A stretch of DNA of 64,000 nucleotides from positions 24,586,366 to 24,650,365 of the forward strand of contig NC_068351.1 in the NCBI RefSeq assembly GCF_014633365.1. Reading direction: 5' to 3'. The position numbers and the translations under genes are program-made. Origin of the DNA: Diospyros lotus (lineage: Eukaryota > Streptophyta > Magnoliopsida > Ericales > Ebenaceae). The notes beneath the pieces are model-generated. The model was not told the DNA's origin, did no database searches, and worked only from the letters and a program-made list of their open reading frames with translations. The number at the start of each line of letters is the position of its first letter. Positions within the stretch are counted from its first letter, which is position 1. Shown here in pieces: positions 11,290 through 23,139 of this stretch.

Positions 11290-12372
11290 ATATCGGCGAC
11301 ACTCAAAGCTATCAACGTGGGCGGATTAGTTTCTATGGTTGTCTTCTTCATTTTTTTTTTTTTTTTTTGAGTACTTATATTACCTCATGGTTTAATCTCT
11401 TGTGAATATATGGAATGAAAGTCATGTTTTGGGTACTTTAATGTTTATGATATACATCTATTGTGTAACACTCATTGCGATGCTCCTTAAAAATTCCCAA
11501 CATTATCCTTGATGTTCCTTATTCGTCTTCTTATTCGAAGAGTACACTAGTATATTATCAATAGATACAATTACCAACACAACTTTAATGCTGCTATTAC
11601 ATCGATCAAATCATAAGGCAATATCAAACATGACTTAATTATCGATTTCAAAATGCCTCATTCCCTTATCTTACCCTCGATCGCACATCAATCTTAAAAA
11701 ATATCTCAGCCTTTTGCAGATGTTTAATAATTTATCAAATCGAGGTAAAAGATACTGACTCTTAATTATCGTTTCATTCAAAGCCTGAAAATCTACATCC
11801 TCAGTCAAGCTACACATAGCTAAGCATCCGATAACCTCAAGCTATCAATAGCAAATTTATTTATCAAGAAATAATTCCAGTACATCTTCCAAGAATACAT
11901 ACTGATGTTTCTCTCATTACCTCAATTTTCTTACAGCTTTTCACTGACCGCAAGTGCCTATACCACATATTAACATGCTCCTTATATTTATAACTTCCTA
12001 TCATCACTTTAAATGATTACCCAGCTACACATCTCCCAATTTTCCCACCAAGGCTAACTAGACTAATCATCCATTCATACAAAAATTTCATTCTCCAAAA
12101 TCAAAAATTCTGGGTCTCCAATCGATTTCGATCTATTACTACGACTTGACATCCTGGCGCATCTATCTTTACTTGTCTCTCTCAAACATGTCCCAAAGAT
12201 TTCTCACAATTATTGGGACAATAATCCATAGCCATGCTATCAGTTAGTGGTACACCTCGCACCCCAGTTCATAGGAACTTTGATCACATACAAAGTACAA
12301 ATCCTATTATATTGTTCCAGATCTTTAGCATCTAATCATCTCTCATGTCGTTTACTATGACGCTTTGGATAA
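11290..12372 (-). pseudogene. Decayed gypsy gag-pol: RT and gag remnants
   Basis: After a 16-17-base T run (about 11353-11369) and some AT-rich DNA, the minus strand from about 11460 to 12370 shows scattered traces of a gypsy polyprotein. RT-like phrases lie around 11730-11800, and a Cys/His-rich, gag-like stretch (MDYCPNNCEKSLGH) lies near 12180-12230. Order and orientation fit gag-pol running leftward from LTR B to LTR A. Every frame is broken. Confidence is limited because decay is heavy. Confidence 0.4.
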
Positions 12373-15300
12373 TAACTTGGACCCACTTTCTCGAATGTGT
12401 TATAACTTGGAACAATTCTTGGATAATAATTTTTTTTCTTTCAAAACTACTGCTAAACCATATTATTCCTCATATTCATCCCAAAATTTTCTTACATCTA
12501 TCTTGAAAGAGAATCATCATAAAAATCAAATACAGAAGTTAGAATCGAATTTTAACTTTAACATTAACCATAAATAAGGTTATATATCATCATTCCTCAA
12601 AAACGTTCAGAATTCAAAGTAGCAGAACTTAAATACATGGGACACATAACATTCAATCATTACATCATGCACTTTGCTAAGTGTCATTTTATGCCTCACT
12701 CATCCTCGTTTTTGCTACAATCTCTATCTATAGAACGTTTGAATATTCTAGGAGCAAAACCTAAGTTAGATGATGCATCATCTAAGTAAAGGAACAATAA
12801 ATATATTTTGTGCATGGATGCAAAATGTCCTTTTCTATTTCATTTCGGTGTGAGTCGACCGTACCTTAATGCTACTCCCTATTTTAACAGTCTTCTTCCA
12901 GATCGAGGTGCATGGGTGCACCCTTGAAAGAGCAGTGGTCCTGGCCCGTACTCTCAAACCCTTATGCGAATGCATGGTCAATAATATCATGGTATACATA
13001 TGTACATTTCATCATCAATACATGTAAATGCAATCTACATGACATATTCACATCAAGACATGACAACATGATAAAATCATTTACATAAAATCGGGTTTAG
13101 GATAGAACTACTTACCTCATACGTATTTCATAACATCTTAATTCTCATGCCAGGGTTCTAATGAACTTAATTCGAAACCTCAACATTCCCTGGCCATCAT
13201 ATTTATTCAAGGATATCAATATTCTATTTTTCTTAATTTTCTCATAATTTTCCTCTATTTCCTCCTACTTTTCCTTAATTTTCTCAGTCATCTTCACTTA
13301 CTGCCTTCATTTGGCCATTATCATTTGCTTGCTTTCTTTCTCATTTCTCCATCTATATATAACCATCCACTTGCAAAGAAAACATAACTATTAAGTTTGT
13401 TGTCCATCACTCTCCCATCACTTTTTATTACATCCCACTTGCACCACTTGAACAAAGTTTAACCTTTAAGCTTTCACAAAGGCCATCACACACACACGCG
13501 CACATATATATACTATAATACCCCATATTTTTGTGAAGATGCCACGTATTTTAAGTGAGTTTAAAATATCAAAAATATGTTTGAATTGGCAATGAATGAC
13601 CAAATCAGTCGTAGGGAGTACCCTAGAGCTTAGATACCTAAGGTTAAAGGTATATTTTTGATGAGTGTCTCGAGGCGAGATTTATGACGCTGAAAGAAAT
13701 CAAATCAGAAATGGTTTTTGGTTAAGCTAAGTTGTAGCCTAAAAAGACCGAATGATGGTAAGGGGCTTCCGAAAAATTGTATATATTGAGTAATTTTGAG
13801 TTATTAATTTTGGGATTTTAACTATCTCGATAAATTTGATGTTTGAAGGTGTAATTGTAATTAGAAAATTATCCAAACGAAATAAGGATGAAATTAAGAG
13901 CTTATGTGGTAAAAGATTGAAGTTGAGGACTTGAAATAAGGGCAAAAGTGTTATTTGAAAGAAGTTTGGGGTTTTAGCTTGGATTCCAAAAGTTCAATTC
14001 ATTCTAGTTTTGGATTTCAAAAGCCACTCAATTATGGTTTTGAGTCTTTGGAGTCCATGCCTAAGATTTTGACAAGTGGCATAATGTGATTGGTTGGAGA
14101 AATCTATAAAAAGGCACCATGGGTTCTTCACAAATCATTCCAACCAAGTTTGAGGAGTGAAGCACTCTAAGAGGAGCAGCTTGCTCTAGAGAGAGAGAAG
14201 GGAGTTCAGCAAGAAGGCGGGAAGAAAACGGCGAAGAAGCGGCGGAGAACGAGCCCCGTCGGAGTTGCGGGTCTTCACCGGAATTCACCAAAATCAATCA
14301 GCAAAAAAGCGAGGTAAGTCCATTTTTTTTTTATAATCCTGTAGAGGGGGAAGAGAGGGTCGCGTAGGTTCAAACGGGGTTGAATCGGAGTTAAAACGAG
14401 GGAGATATGGCCGAAATACCAAACCGAGGCGTTGCTGTCCGAAATTTGCTACCTGCGCGTGAGTTACACGCGTCGGAAAATGCCTGCGTGTGAGGGCGCG
14501 TGGCCAGCCTTTCCAGGGCGCGTGAGGGCGCGTGAGGGGCTTATTTTTCTCCAAATTTTCTAGTTATACCCCTAATTTAATACCCTTCAACCTTATGTAA
14601 AAATATTTGAGTTTAGGTTTATCAAAACGTGTGTTTTCTGCAGAAACCTAGGCCGTTTGTAGTGAAACCGTACCGTTTAAGAGATAAACCAACAAGGTGA
14701 GACTCCTATACTCCAAATCCTATTTTTTATTCTCTTATGAGAGACTTCTATTGCATGAGATGTGTTTCGTGAAGTTCTTACACATAAACGCTTGTTATTC
14801 TCTTACGTGAAATCATGTTGCATATATGAACTATACTTTTCTGAAAAATATATGATGTTGGCTTTTTTTAACTGTTGCATTTATAAAATTCATGTGGCCA
14901 TACTGTTGTACCTATTTGTTGTTGTCCGAGGGCAAAAGTCGGATATCTCCCGAGAGGCACTATGCATGCGCCATCGAGAAAGCTCTTGTGGGGAAGACCG
15001 TGAGCCTAAGGGACAACGGATGTGGTGCTTGCATGAGTGCTATGAGGTCGGGCCGAAGTGACATGGTTAGGGACCTCCCGAAAGGCGCTATGCGTGCGCC
15101 ATTGAGAAAGCTCTCGTTGGAGGAGGCTAACGTGTTCACGAGGCACTTCGGAGTAGTTCTCATTGTCTTCTCATACATTTTATACCTGATCATGCATCGA
15201 TATAAACTTTTTTTTTTTTTGCAGTTTCTCACTATAAGATTCATCTTTTAATTGGACTATGTTCCTGGAATATTCAAACGTTCCAGGTTCGACGAGCGGC

Positions 15301-16274
15301 TCTAAGGGAAAGGAGGTAGCTGAAGAATAAGTTTAATTTGTTGTCTATAGCATGTTTAGAATATTTTCATTTATATGCGAACCTATGTATGTCTTGGATA
15401 TGTTTAAAACGTTCAATTATATCTTGCGAGAGATCATGTCCATGTAATTCATTTTGTAAACGTCTTGAACAATTTTATGATAAATAAAGTATTATGGTTG
15501 TGAACCATATCAGGTTCGATCTAGCTTCCGCATTAGAGATTTTAACGTCTGTCTTAGCTATTCGATTATTGGGTTTGTTAAGCTGAGAAGGTGTAAATTT
15601 GGATTTTTGGGATATTGTGTGATGTATGACAGCTATTGTGATATGAAAACTTTTTATATTCCCGAAATTCTAAGTCATAACATGCTCAAGAAATTTGGAG
15701 TGTTACATATACATATATAATTATATATATTACACTAAAATAACAAGAAATTTACATATTTAAATCTCAAAATTCATCTCTATTTCACTTAGACAATTCT
15801 CTAATTGTATTTACATCCTCAAACATCAATTAATTGGCATTAGGATTTTGAAAATCCAAAATTAATAACTTAAATCTTACTCGGTAAGGATGATTTCATC
15901 ATTGGGCCCACGCTGGACCTTTGATTTGTCCCGAAACCACTTCAAGATTTATCCTTATGAAAATCGGAGCCTCCTTAGGGTTCCATTATTCCTGGGAGTC
16001 TCCTATGATAATTCGATTTTTCAGCCTAAATCATAACTACACCGAAAACTGTCTCGATTCCAACTTCTATTAATATGATAAATCCTATCTCGGAACGCTC
16101 ATCGAGACCATATCATTTTCCTTAGACATTTACACTCCGAGACATTCTCCGTCGTCGATTCGGTACTTATAACTGTCAAAAAATTATACTTAAACCCCTA
16201 ATCTTTTGATAATTTCACCTATAGCCCAGGCTAAAATTACTCTTGAACCCTTTTGAAAATCTGGGATATTACAG
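12373..16274 (-). repeat. Long LTR, copy B, split by a solo LTR
   Basis: Partner of LTR A. Its left edge keeps an eroded PBS neighbourhood ('GCTTTGGATAATAAC' against GCTCTGATACCAAC at copy A) and its right edge is GGGATATTACA at 16274. The segments 12373-13513 and 15708-16274 together correspond to copy A plus the roughly 460 bp that A has lost. The right edge cuts straight into a Mutator-like transposase exon, so that side is a genuine insertion border. Confidence 0.75.
13514..15707 (+). mobile_element. Solo LTR of a gypsy element (2.2 kb)
   Basis: It starts TATAATACCCC (presumably once TGTAATACCCC), ends GGAGTGTTACA and is flanked by the 5-bp direct repeat TATAC (13509-13513 and 15708-15712). 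The interruption falls inside LTR B at a point where copy A reads straight through. Promoter-like CTATAAAAAGG lies at about 14104, with a GC-rich, 'GCGCGTGAGG'-repeating block at 14450-14540. There is no internal coding region, so it is a solo LTR left by LTR-LTR recombination. Open frames inside are non-coding. Confidence 0.88.
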
Positions 16275-17899
16275 GCCATGTTTTCAACACCATAGGAAGG
16301 ATTTCTTCTGAATGTTTGGAGGAATTCTCTTGCTAACCAGTTCGAATTGGCCTGCGTATTTATTAGACTTCTAAAACAACGATGTTCAGCATTATATCTT
16401 CTCATCAGAAATGTCCTATCTCCTTGCTTCTTAGCAGTATAGATGTTCCATGAACAACCACTTGTACACACCTCTTCCACACATTTTTGACATGACATCT
16501 TCCAACCAATATTGAACCCATTACAAATTCCATATTGCTAAAAACATTCTTGAAACTGTTTGGCATTCTCAAAAACCCTGGCAATTTTGAATTTAATTGT
16601 AGTGTGGTCAGATCGTGGGTTATAAACCAAAGGCCTTCTCTTTTTTTTTTTTTTGTGCCTAACAAATCACTTTCGATACTGTTGCATGGAATGTCAAAAT
16701 CTTTCTCATCAGACTCTATGTATTCACTAAGGTGTACATCATCATTTCTCAATTCAGATTCTACAACTAACTCTTCACCATTGTCAACAATGGTTGATTT
16801 AAAGACTTTCTTATTCTTCTGTGCAATCACAAACTCCTCATCATCGGTCTCACATTCCTCAACCCAACTACCATCACTTTCAGGCTCATCCCCACTAACT
16901 ATATTAATATCGAAATCCTCATCATCTTCACTATCATCTTCACTAATGTCTGGTGCATTATGTGCATCCTTTATGGCAACTTCAATTAGTGCTTCATAAT
17001 TAACACCAATATCAGAATCTTGTTGATCCTCATGAACATCAATATCGTATCCTCTGTCATCTTTACCCATCTCCTTCCTACTTGACTCACTTGATTTACA
17101 TTCAATGTAAATTTTAAGGAAACCAAACTCTATTCGCTCTTGCTACATCCTAAAGACTTCATCATCAGTATGGACTAAGATTTGATGATCTCACTCCCCC
17201 ATTGGTTTATACTACCCTAACTTATACAATTCCCCATACCCTTCCTCCTTACACTTCGCCATAATATCTTGATAGGACATTTCAGTGCAATTCTTCCACC
17301 CCCTCCCAATAAATATGTATCACCTACATACATATGCCATGGACCATTAGTGAATTTCTCACCAACCCATATTTCAATAGGGCAACTGTTAACAAAATAA
17401 ATAAATAAATATTAAACCCTAATTTAATTCAATTTTACTTAAAGGAAATACCATAAATGATTAAGTATCATAATTTGAATAACCCCAATAACCCCCTAAT
17501 GCATATCAGTGAAACCCTAATTTTTCCCAAATACTATGGCCATAATCCTCAATCTGTGAAACCCTAATGCATAATGATGAAAACATACAAGAGCTTTCTA
17601 ATTTAATCGTAACTTAATCAATAAACCCTAATCATTGTATCCCCAACTTTAAAACCCTAATGCATATCATTAAAATCATACAATAGCACTAGTATTTCAA
17701 CAGATATTGGAAGATGCTTTCAAAGTCATGACTATAAAGGAATTAAAGTCAAAATAAGAAATTCATGCCAAGGCATGCTGTCAAGAAATTAATGTTGTAA
17801 AGAAAGTAAAGAGCTTCACGTTATACCAAGGAAGGAACACTTACCTTTTTCCTTGTTGGGAGCACGAACGATGCTTCCTTTACGACTCCATTTGGTCAT
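16275..17899 (-). pseudogene. Mutator-like (MULE/MuDR) transposase, truncated 5' half
   Basis: Read on the minus strand. A likely first exon (17899-17845) starts MTKWSRKGSIVRAPNKEK and ends at a GTAAGT donor; an acceptor ...AACAG lies at 17396. The following exon carries an N-terminal domain (IEIWVGEKF..GPWHMYVGDTY) with stops. Then comes a 220-codon acidic segment (17070-16405, rich in Asp/Glu such as EDDSEDDEDFD), and after a frameshift near 16450-16500 the MuDR DNA-binding region: C-x-SGCSWNIYTAK, YNAEHRC and NWLAREFLQTFRRNPSYGVEN. The gene stops abruptly at 16275, where LTR B begins. The DDE catalytic core is missing and was not found on the other side of the LTR nest. Family membership is firm from the CPW-type zinc ligands and 'F...F..NP' phrase. 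It is non-functional. Confidence 0.82.
17410..17665. repeat. Cluster of telo-box motifs (AAACCCTAA)
   Basis: Five copies of AAACCCTAA lie within about 250 bp (near 17413, 17512, 17557, 17620 and 17651), inside the presumed first intron of the MULE gene. A further AAACCCTAAACCC lies at about 18540. Telo-boxes in plants bind telomere-repeat-binding and Polycomb-recruiting factors. Any such effect here is inference. Confidence 0.6.
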
Positions 17900-17903
17900 T
17901 GTG

Positions 17904-18575
17904 CTGTCTGGGAGCTCTGCAAATTTGTTTTAAAACGTCGATTCCTTCCTCCGCCTCATCCTCTTCGTCCCTGACATCTTCGTCCTTCGATTATTTCCTC
18001 TTCAACGTCGTCCTCGACCTCCAATTCCTCTTCATGCCCTCCCGCTTTCTTTTCCTCTTAAAGTCTCATCTTCCTGATCTCCAAATAGGGTTCAGGGTTT
18101 CAACTTTAGATTTGATTTTTAATGGTCCATATGGATTAAAAGACAACAAGTCCGATCGGATTCACGAAAAAGTTTGATCGGACAAAATAAAAAAAGGATA
18201 AGAAGTCCGATTAGATGAAATTAAAAAAAAGGGGGGGGGATAAGAAATTCGATCGGACGAAGAGTCCGATCGGTTGAATAAGAAAAAAAAAGGACGACAA
18301 GCCCAATCAGACTCTTGTTCAAACTTACGTTCTGTCTCTTTCCTCCACCGTGTTAAGAAATATGTTGTCTGGGAGCTCTATAAATTTATTTCAAAATCAT
18401 TGATTTCTTCCTCCGCCTCATGTTCTTCCTGACATCTCCGTCCTTCGATTGCTTCGTCTTCAACATCGTCATCGGCCTCCGATTGCTCATTGTGTCGTCT
18501 TCTTCCCTTTTTCTCCCTTCGCTTTGACTCTTCCTAATCTAAACCCTAAACCCATATGGAATTTAACAGCAATTA
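17904..18575. repeat. Direct duplication and CCGATCGG-type array upstream of the MULE gene
   Basis: The block 17904-18140 recurs at 18366-18570 in direct orientation; both begin 'TGTCTGGGAGCTCT' and carry a CTTCGTC/CCTCCG-rich leader. Between them, 18145-18310 holds about seven variants of TCCGATCGGA in a purine-rich background with homopolymer runs (including a run of ten G). It may be MULE subterminal sequence; no TIR was recognised. Confidence 0.6.
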
Positions 18576-18579
18576 AACC

Positions 18580-20073
18580 CATATGGTCTTTATTTTATTT
18601 TTACTTTTCTTTTTTTTTTCTGAATCAACGTGGGTCCCATTTAAAATTGTCATGTGGCGTGTCACTTGTGCAAAGGCACACGCTCGGGGATTCAATTTAG
18701 CGTGTAGGCTAAAATTGTAACTAATTTCAGAAATTAGGCTTTTCTTGTCAAAATTGAAACCATTAGATAAAATTGCAAAAACATGAAAACGTTTAACTTT
18801 TTAGTGCTAATAGCCCATAAAATAATTATATCAGTCCACTCATTAAGATTCGATATAATTTTTAAGCCCACATTATTGACAACCCTTATGTGCATAAAAT
18901 AGGTAACTTGGTCGTTCTTAAAATATCACAAAAAATATAAACTCAACACATTTATTCTATAGAACTCTGATTTATTAAAAATTAAAAAAAGTCTACAATT
19001 GATTATAGCCCACAAAAGGAAATTTCCAACAGATACATGCTAAATCATTAGTCTATTGATTAAATTGTTCCATCAACTTTATTCTAATTTTTAATTCTTC
19101 TATTTAATTCCTCCAATTTTGACATTATTAAAAATATTAAATTACATTGAAATGATTTGTGAAATATGTGGGCTTAAATAAATTAAAAGTAATTTGTAAA
19201 GTCTTATCAATTAAGAACTATTTAAGAGACATTAAATGAATATAAAAATTATAAATTAATTATAAAACTGAAAAATATAAAATATAAATTAATATCCATC
19301 TCAATTTCACCATTAAGTTACATTAAAATTAATTCTCTTTTATTTTTATTTTCATTATTAAAATAAATTTTTATTAAATCACATTAAAACTATTATATGA
19401 TTGAAAAAAAATTGTAAAGTTCTTTAAATTTTAAATTATTTAAAGGAATTTATATGAATAAATAAAATAGACTTGAAAAATCTCTCTAGATTTTAATACT
19501 GTCCGAATAAGTTTAAAATTACATTGATTCAATAAATTACGCTAAATCATTAAAATAAATTCTTTCTATTTTCTCATGTTTCTTATTTAAATAAATTCCT
19601 TGTGTTAAAATAAATTCAAAAGAATTTTAAAGTTTTATGGATGTAAATAAATTTAGTTAAATGAAAAAGTAAATACTATTAATGTTTGTTGAGCAAAGTT
19701 GCTCCAACCAACCTATTGTGTATTTTGATGTTTAATAAAACATAATTTTAGTAAAATTATTTTTGGTATATTTAAAACCCCTAATGAAATTTTGATATGT
19801 CTTAGGTTAGAAAGTATATTTTAAGTATTATAGTATTTTGTGTATTAAAATGAACTAAGAAATGTATTTGTTTTAAGTAGAAGATTAGTGTATTATAAAA
19901 GGACATATAAGAAAATATTATTTTTTAAAAAAACTATCTCCCGGTAATTTAATAGTTAGTATTCATTATTGTGAAAATAATTTTTAATGATTTTTTTCAA
20001 AAATATAAAATATATATTTTGGAAGTGGTAAAATAGTTAAATCTCGAATTTGTTCTTGTTAACACGCATTTTT
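18580..20073. other. AT-rich intergenic DNA, nothing recognised
   Basis: No coding potential, LTR edge or RNA gene could be supported. There are long A/T runs and short repeats only. Confidence 0.5.
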
Positions 20074-20299
20074 GTAACACTCCGCATCGAACGATAGGAA
20101 AGTTCGGGACAACTTACCCTAATGGGCCTACGCGAACTTCCCCAGGGGGTCACCCATCTTTGGATTTCCCCAAGTCAAGCACCCTTAACTTAAGAGTTTT
20201 TTTGCCTACATTCAGGTCAAAAGGTATCTAACTAGTGTTATTTCCTTTCTTACTTATTCTCGACATATACTACCCTTCTCTAGGCTCTTGGGGTATTAC
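20074..20299 (-). mobile_element. 5S-rRNA-derived element (Cassandra-type LTR or related)
   Basis: Bounded by TGTAACACTCC and GGGGTATTACA, i.e. TG...CA ends typical of an LTR, about 226 bp. The minus strand at 20200-20120 resembles the 3' half of plant 5S rRNA: TTAAGGGTGCTTGACTTGG, then GATGGGTGACCCCCTGGG and AAGTT. LTRs carrying a 5S sequence are the hallmark of Cassandra TRIM elements; 5S-derived SINEs are the alternative. No target duplication was found. A related, more decayed copy lies at 48424. Confidence 0.6.
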
Positions 20300-20417
20300 A
20301 CATATTGTGTCATCATCATGGGACTCACGACTGCAAGTCAACTCTTTAGCTCTCGCCCTTCAACTGCCAGGAGCCCCATCGCACTTATGAACCTCTCAGT
20401 GGTTGCCTTCTAGGCAA

Positions 20418-20582
20418 TCGATGTGGGACGAACCCGGTGCATCCACACCATTCTTTTGGCGTCGTTTGTGGGAATTCTCCCTAATGGTCCCTATAACCCC
20501 CGATAAGGGAGAGGCCAATAAAGCCCTACCACACCTGTCGGGTGGGGATGGTATGGATGCACCGGGTTCATCCCACCATCCA
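20418..20582. repeat. Inverted repeat with about 30-bp arms
   Basis: GATGTGGGACGAACCCGGTG, extending to 20447, is matched in inverted orientation by 20549-20582. A spacer of about 100 bp contains TTTTGGCGTCGTTTGTGGGA, similar to the PBS-adjacent phrase of gypsy elements. The palindrome explains the mirrored open frames on both strands here. Confidence 0.7.
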
Positions 20583-20624
20583 ATACAAACCAAGTATACG
20601 TCTAATACCCACACCGTAGCTTGA

Positions 20625-21620
20625 TTTTGTGATAAGAGATGATAATTATTTTTCTTACAATTAAAGTTTAATTTTTTTAATAATTATAAAAACAACATGA
20701 CAATGAATTTTTTTACTTTCTCCAGATGAATGGGATTGGGATGCAAGAAGGTTGATTGGGTTGATGGACTCTGTGGATTATTAACATCTTCCTAGATTTG
20801 ATCAATCAATACTAAAATTGTGGTGGAAGATGTCAATGTCACCATGTAATTAGCAGTTTGGCTGGCCAACAATATCCGTCCTTCAAAATAATTAAGGGAC
20901 CATCGTTTTCCCCTACCCCTACGTACTATGGACACCTTTATTAACATTTTAATATTTGTTACCAAGTTTTGGAAGCATTTGTTCACACTAGTTTTTGGGT
21001 TTTTTGAGAAGATAAATTTAATTTAATATTTTAGTTTCTTAAAGTTAATCATGTTTTTTGTCTAATAAGATACACATTATTTTTTGTCTAATAATATATT
21101 CGAGCTCAAGCCCGAACTCGCTAAAAGTTTGTTGAGTTCAAGCTCAGTTCATGTTAATCAAGCTCAAGTTCAAACCTGGCATCAATGAAACTCGACTTTG
21201 ACTCAATTCAATTACAATACTACCAAAGTTCATTTTGCATAATTTAGAAAAAAAAAAATTAACTATTCAAACCTGACAAGTGACAATATGCTAACTAAAT
21301 TTAGAATGATGGTATTAGGAGCCATAAAACTTCAACGGCTAATTAATAATTAGTTATCACTCATGTATCCTTGTCCATCTGCTAATTTATTATGTATTCT
21401 ATTATATGACTTAAAAACAAAACACACTTTTGGGTATTATCATTCTTAAGTCTCAAAAAAACCTTTAATTCATCAATTAATTACTTATATATTAATTAGT
21501 TGTTATATGCACTCAATAAATTATTTATTATATATTTAAAGGTTTGAATCTTAATTTTTAGCAAGCATTAACCAATTGGGGGAAAAAATCTAAAGGAAAA
21601 CAAAAAAGGTTGCAGTTCTT
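20625..21620. other. AT-rich intergenic DNA, nothing recognised
   Basis: No gene, edge or RNA could be supported. Only a 'CTCAAGTTCAAACC'-type low-complexity stretch at 21100-21210 was noted. Confidence 0.5.
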
Positions 21621-21624
21621 TAAT

Positions 21625-22050
21625 AGGCAGGCTCACCAGGCACCATCATGGGCCAGGAATGCAGTGGCTTGTAATCCTTCCACCGTCGAGAGCGGGAGGT
21701 GTTCGCTGCTCTGTGAACCCAGCCTCACGCAGTGCCCTCCGCTCTAGTAGCCAAGCGGCCCCGGTCTTCACCGAAGACTCATGGCCCAACTCCCAACTTG
21801 GAACGGGCAAGCCACCAAAGCGCACCCGTCTGGCCCCTGCCTGAGTGGGCCAAGCCCCTGTCCCGCAACCTTAACGCCCTCACTAGAGTTACAAGCTGGC
21901 GCAACCCAGCTCGGCGTACTTCTGCGGACGGCAGATGGCCTTATGAGAAGCCTCGGTATGATATCTTGACTCGATGTGGGACGAGAGTTGCTGTTGGTTT
22001 TAGTTCTTCCCATCCAGAAAGCTCAGTAAAAATTGTACGAAACTGACTAG
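21625..22050. other. Isolated GC-rich block of unknown origin
   Basis: About 420 bp of distinctly higher GC content sit between AT-rich flanks. Several frames are open (61-104 codons) on both strands, as expected from the base composition, but no product is recognisable. Near its right end it contains TCGATGTGGGACGA, the same phrase seen at 20417, often found near the ends of short plant retroelements. It may be a TRIM or SINE body. Confidence 0.35.
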
Positions 22051-22404
22051 TCTTCTTACATTAGAGCTGCAATCCAATTAAACAATCTTAGTATAGTTTT
22101 TGAGTGATCGTGCCAACAATTTGTAAGATAACATCGTCAAATTATTACTGTTATATATGCTCATAATATTTGGCACAGGACAAAGTCTTCAAACGATACA
22201 TATTATAGCAAGGGAAGAAGAATGTAATAGTTAATTTTGGATTTAGATTTTAATTGCTCTTCACTTTGAAATGCATGGGTAGTTAAGCCGCAAGAAGAAT
22301 GTTTAAAAAAATTGTAATGTAAGTATGTAATTTGGATTTCCGTTGTTAATGAGTTGTGTGTGAAGGGATTTATTTGAGTTAGTAAAAAAAAAAAAAATGT
22401 GGGT

Positions 22405-22882
22405 CATCTCATAAGGTCTCATACCATGCCCAAAGAAATTGTTTAAGTCCATATTAAACTTTAGATAGCTTGAAAATATAATCTTCATGTACTGGATCTT
22501 TAAAACCTAGGGGTTACTTAACATATACTTCTTCTTTAATGTAACTATTTAGGAATACACTATTGACATCCACTTGATAAAGCTTGAACCCCTTGTTACA
22601 AGAATATATTAACAGTAACCTAATGGCTTCTAATCTTACTACAGATGCATAGGTCTCATCAAAGTCAATTCCTTCTTTTCGACTACAAGCTTATGCTACT
22701 GATCTAGCCTTATTTTTGACAATTATTCCATTCTCATCCATCTTATTTCTAAAAACTCACTTGGTTCCAATGGCTTGCTTATCTTTAGATTTAGGAACTA
22801 AGGTTTATACCTTATTCCTTTCAAATTGATTTAGTTCTTCCTGTATAGCCAAAATCCAGCTTGAATCTTCTATAGCCACATT
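22405..22882 (-). pseudogene. Copia element 1 reverse transcriptase, main part
   Basis: Read on the minus strand from the MITE edge: EDSSWI, AMQEELNQFERNKVWTLV, IGTKWVFRNKMDENG, GIDFDETYAPVVRLEAIR, GFKLYQVDVNSVFLN and finally YGLKQ...AWYE. These are the ordered N-terminal and palm motifs of the copia RT domain (RVT_2). The catalytic YVDD segment lies beyond the truncation and is absent. At least two in-frame stops occur. The upstream codons continue on the other side of the MITE (EPKN at about 23630). Confidence 0.85.
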
Positions 22883-22890
22883 TATGATTT
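22883..22890. other. Target site duplication of the foldback MITE, left copy
   Basis: TATGATTT, repeated exactly at 23618-23625 on the other side of the element. Confidence 0.8.
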
Positions 22891-23106
22891 GGGAAATTCT
22901 ATCCCCAACCCACCAAATTACTCTTTACAGCCCAAGCCATGCAAAATTCTCTCTTAATTTTAAAATTCCTATTTTAGCCCCCACAGCCCCCTCACTCTCG
23001 CTTTCTCTGTGCAATGGCCATGAGCCGTATCACAGAGAGAGAGACAGAGAGTGCATCGGCTGCCATGGCCGACCCACGTACACACACATACACCATATAT
23101 ATATAT

Positions 23107-23139
<33 letters not shown>

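Noticed and set aside
14762..15251. Frames of 94-119 codons as a gene
   Set aside because: They lie inside a solo LTR bounded by a perfect TSD, overlap on three frames and show no domain.
20396..20624. Near-identical-length frames on both strands
   Set aside because: Explained by the inverted repeat at 20418-20582, not by coding.
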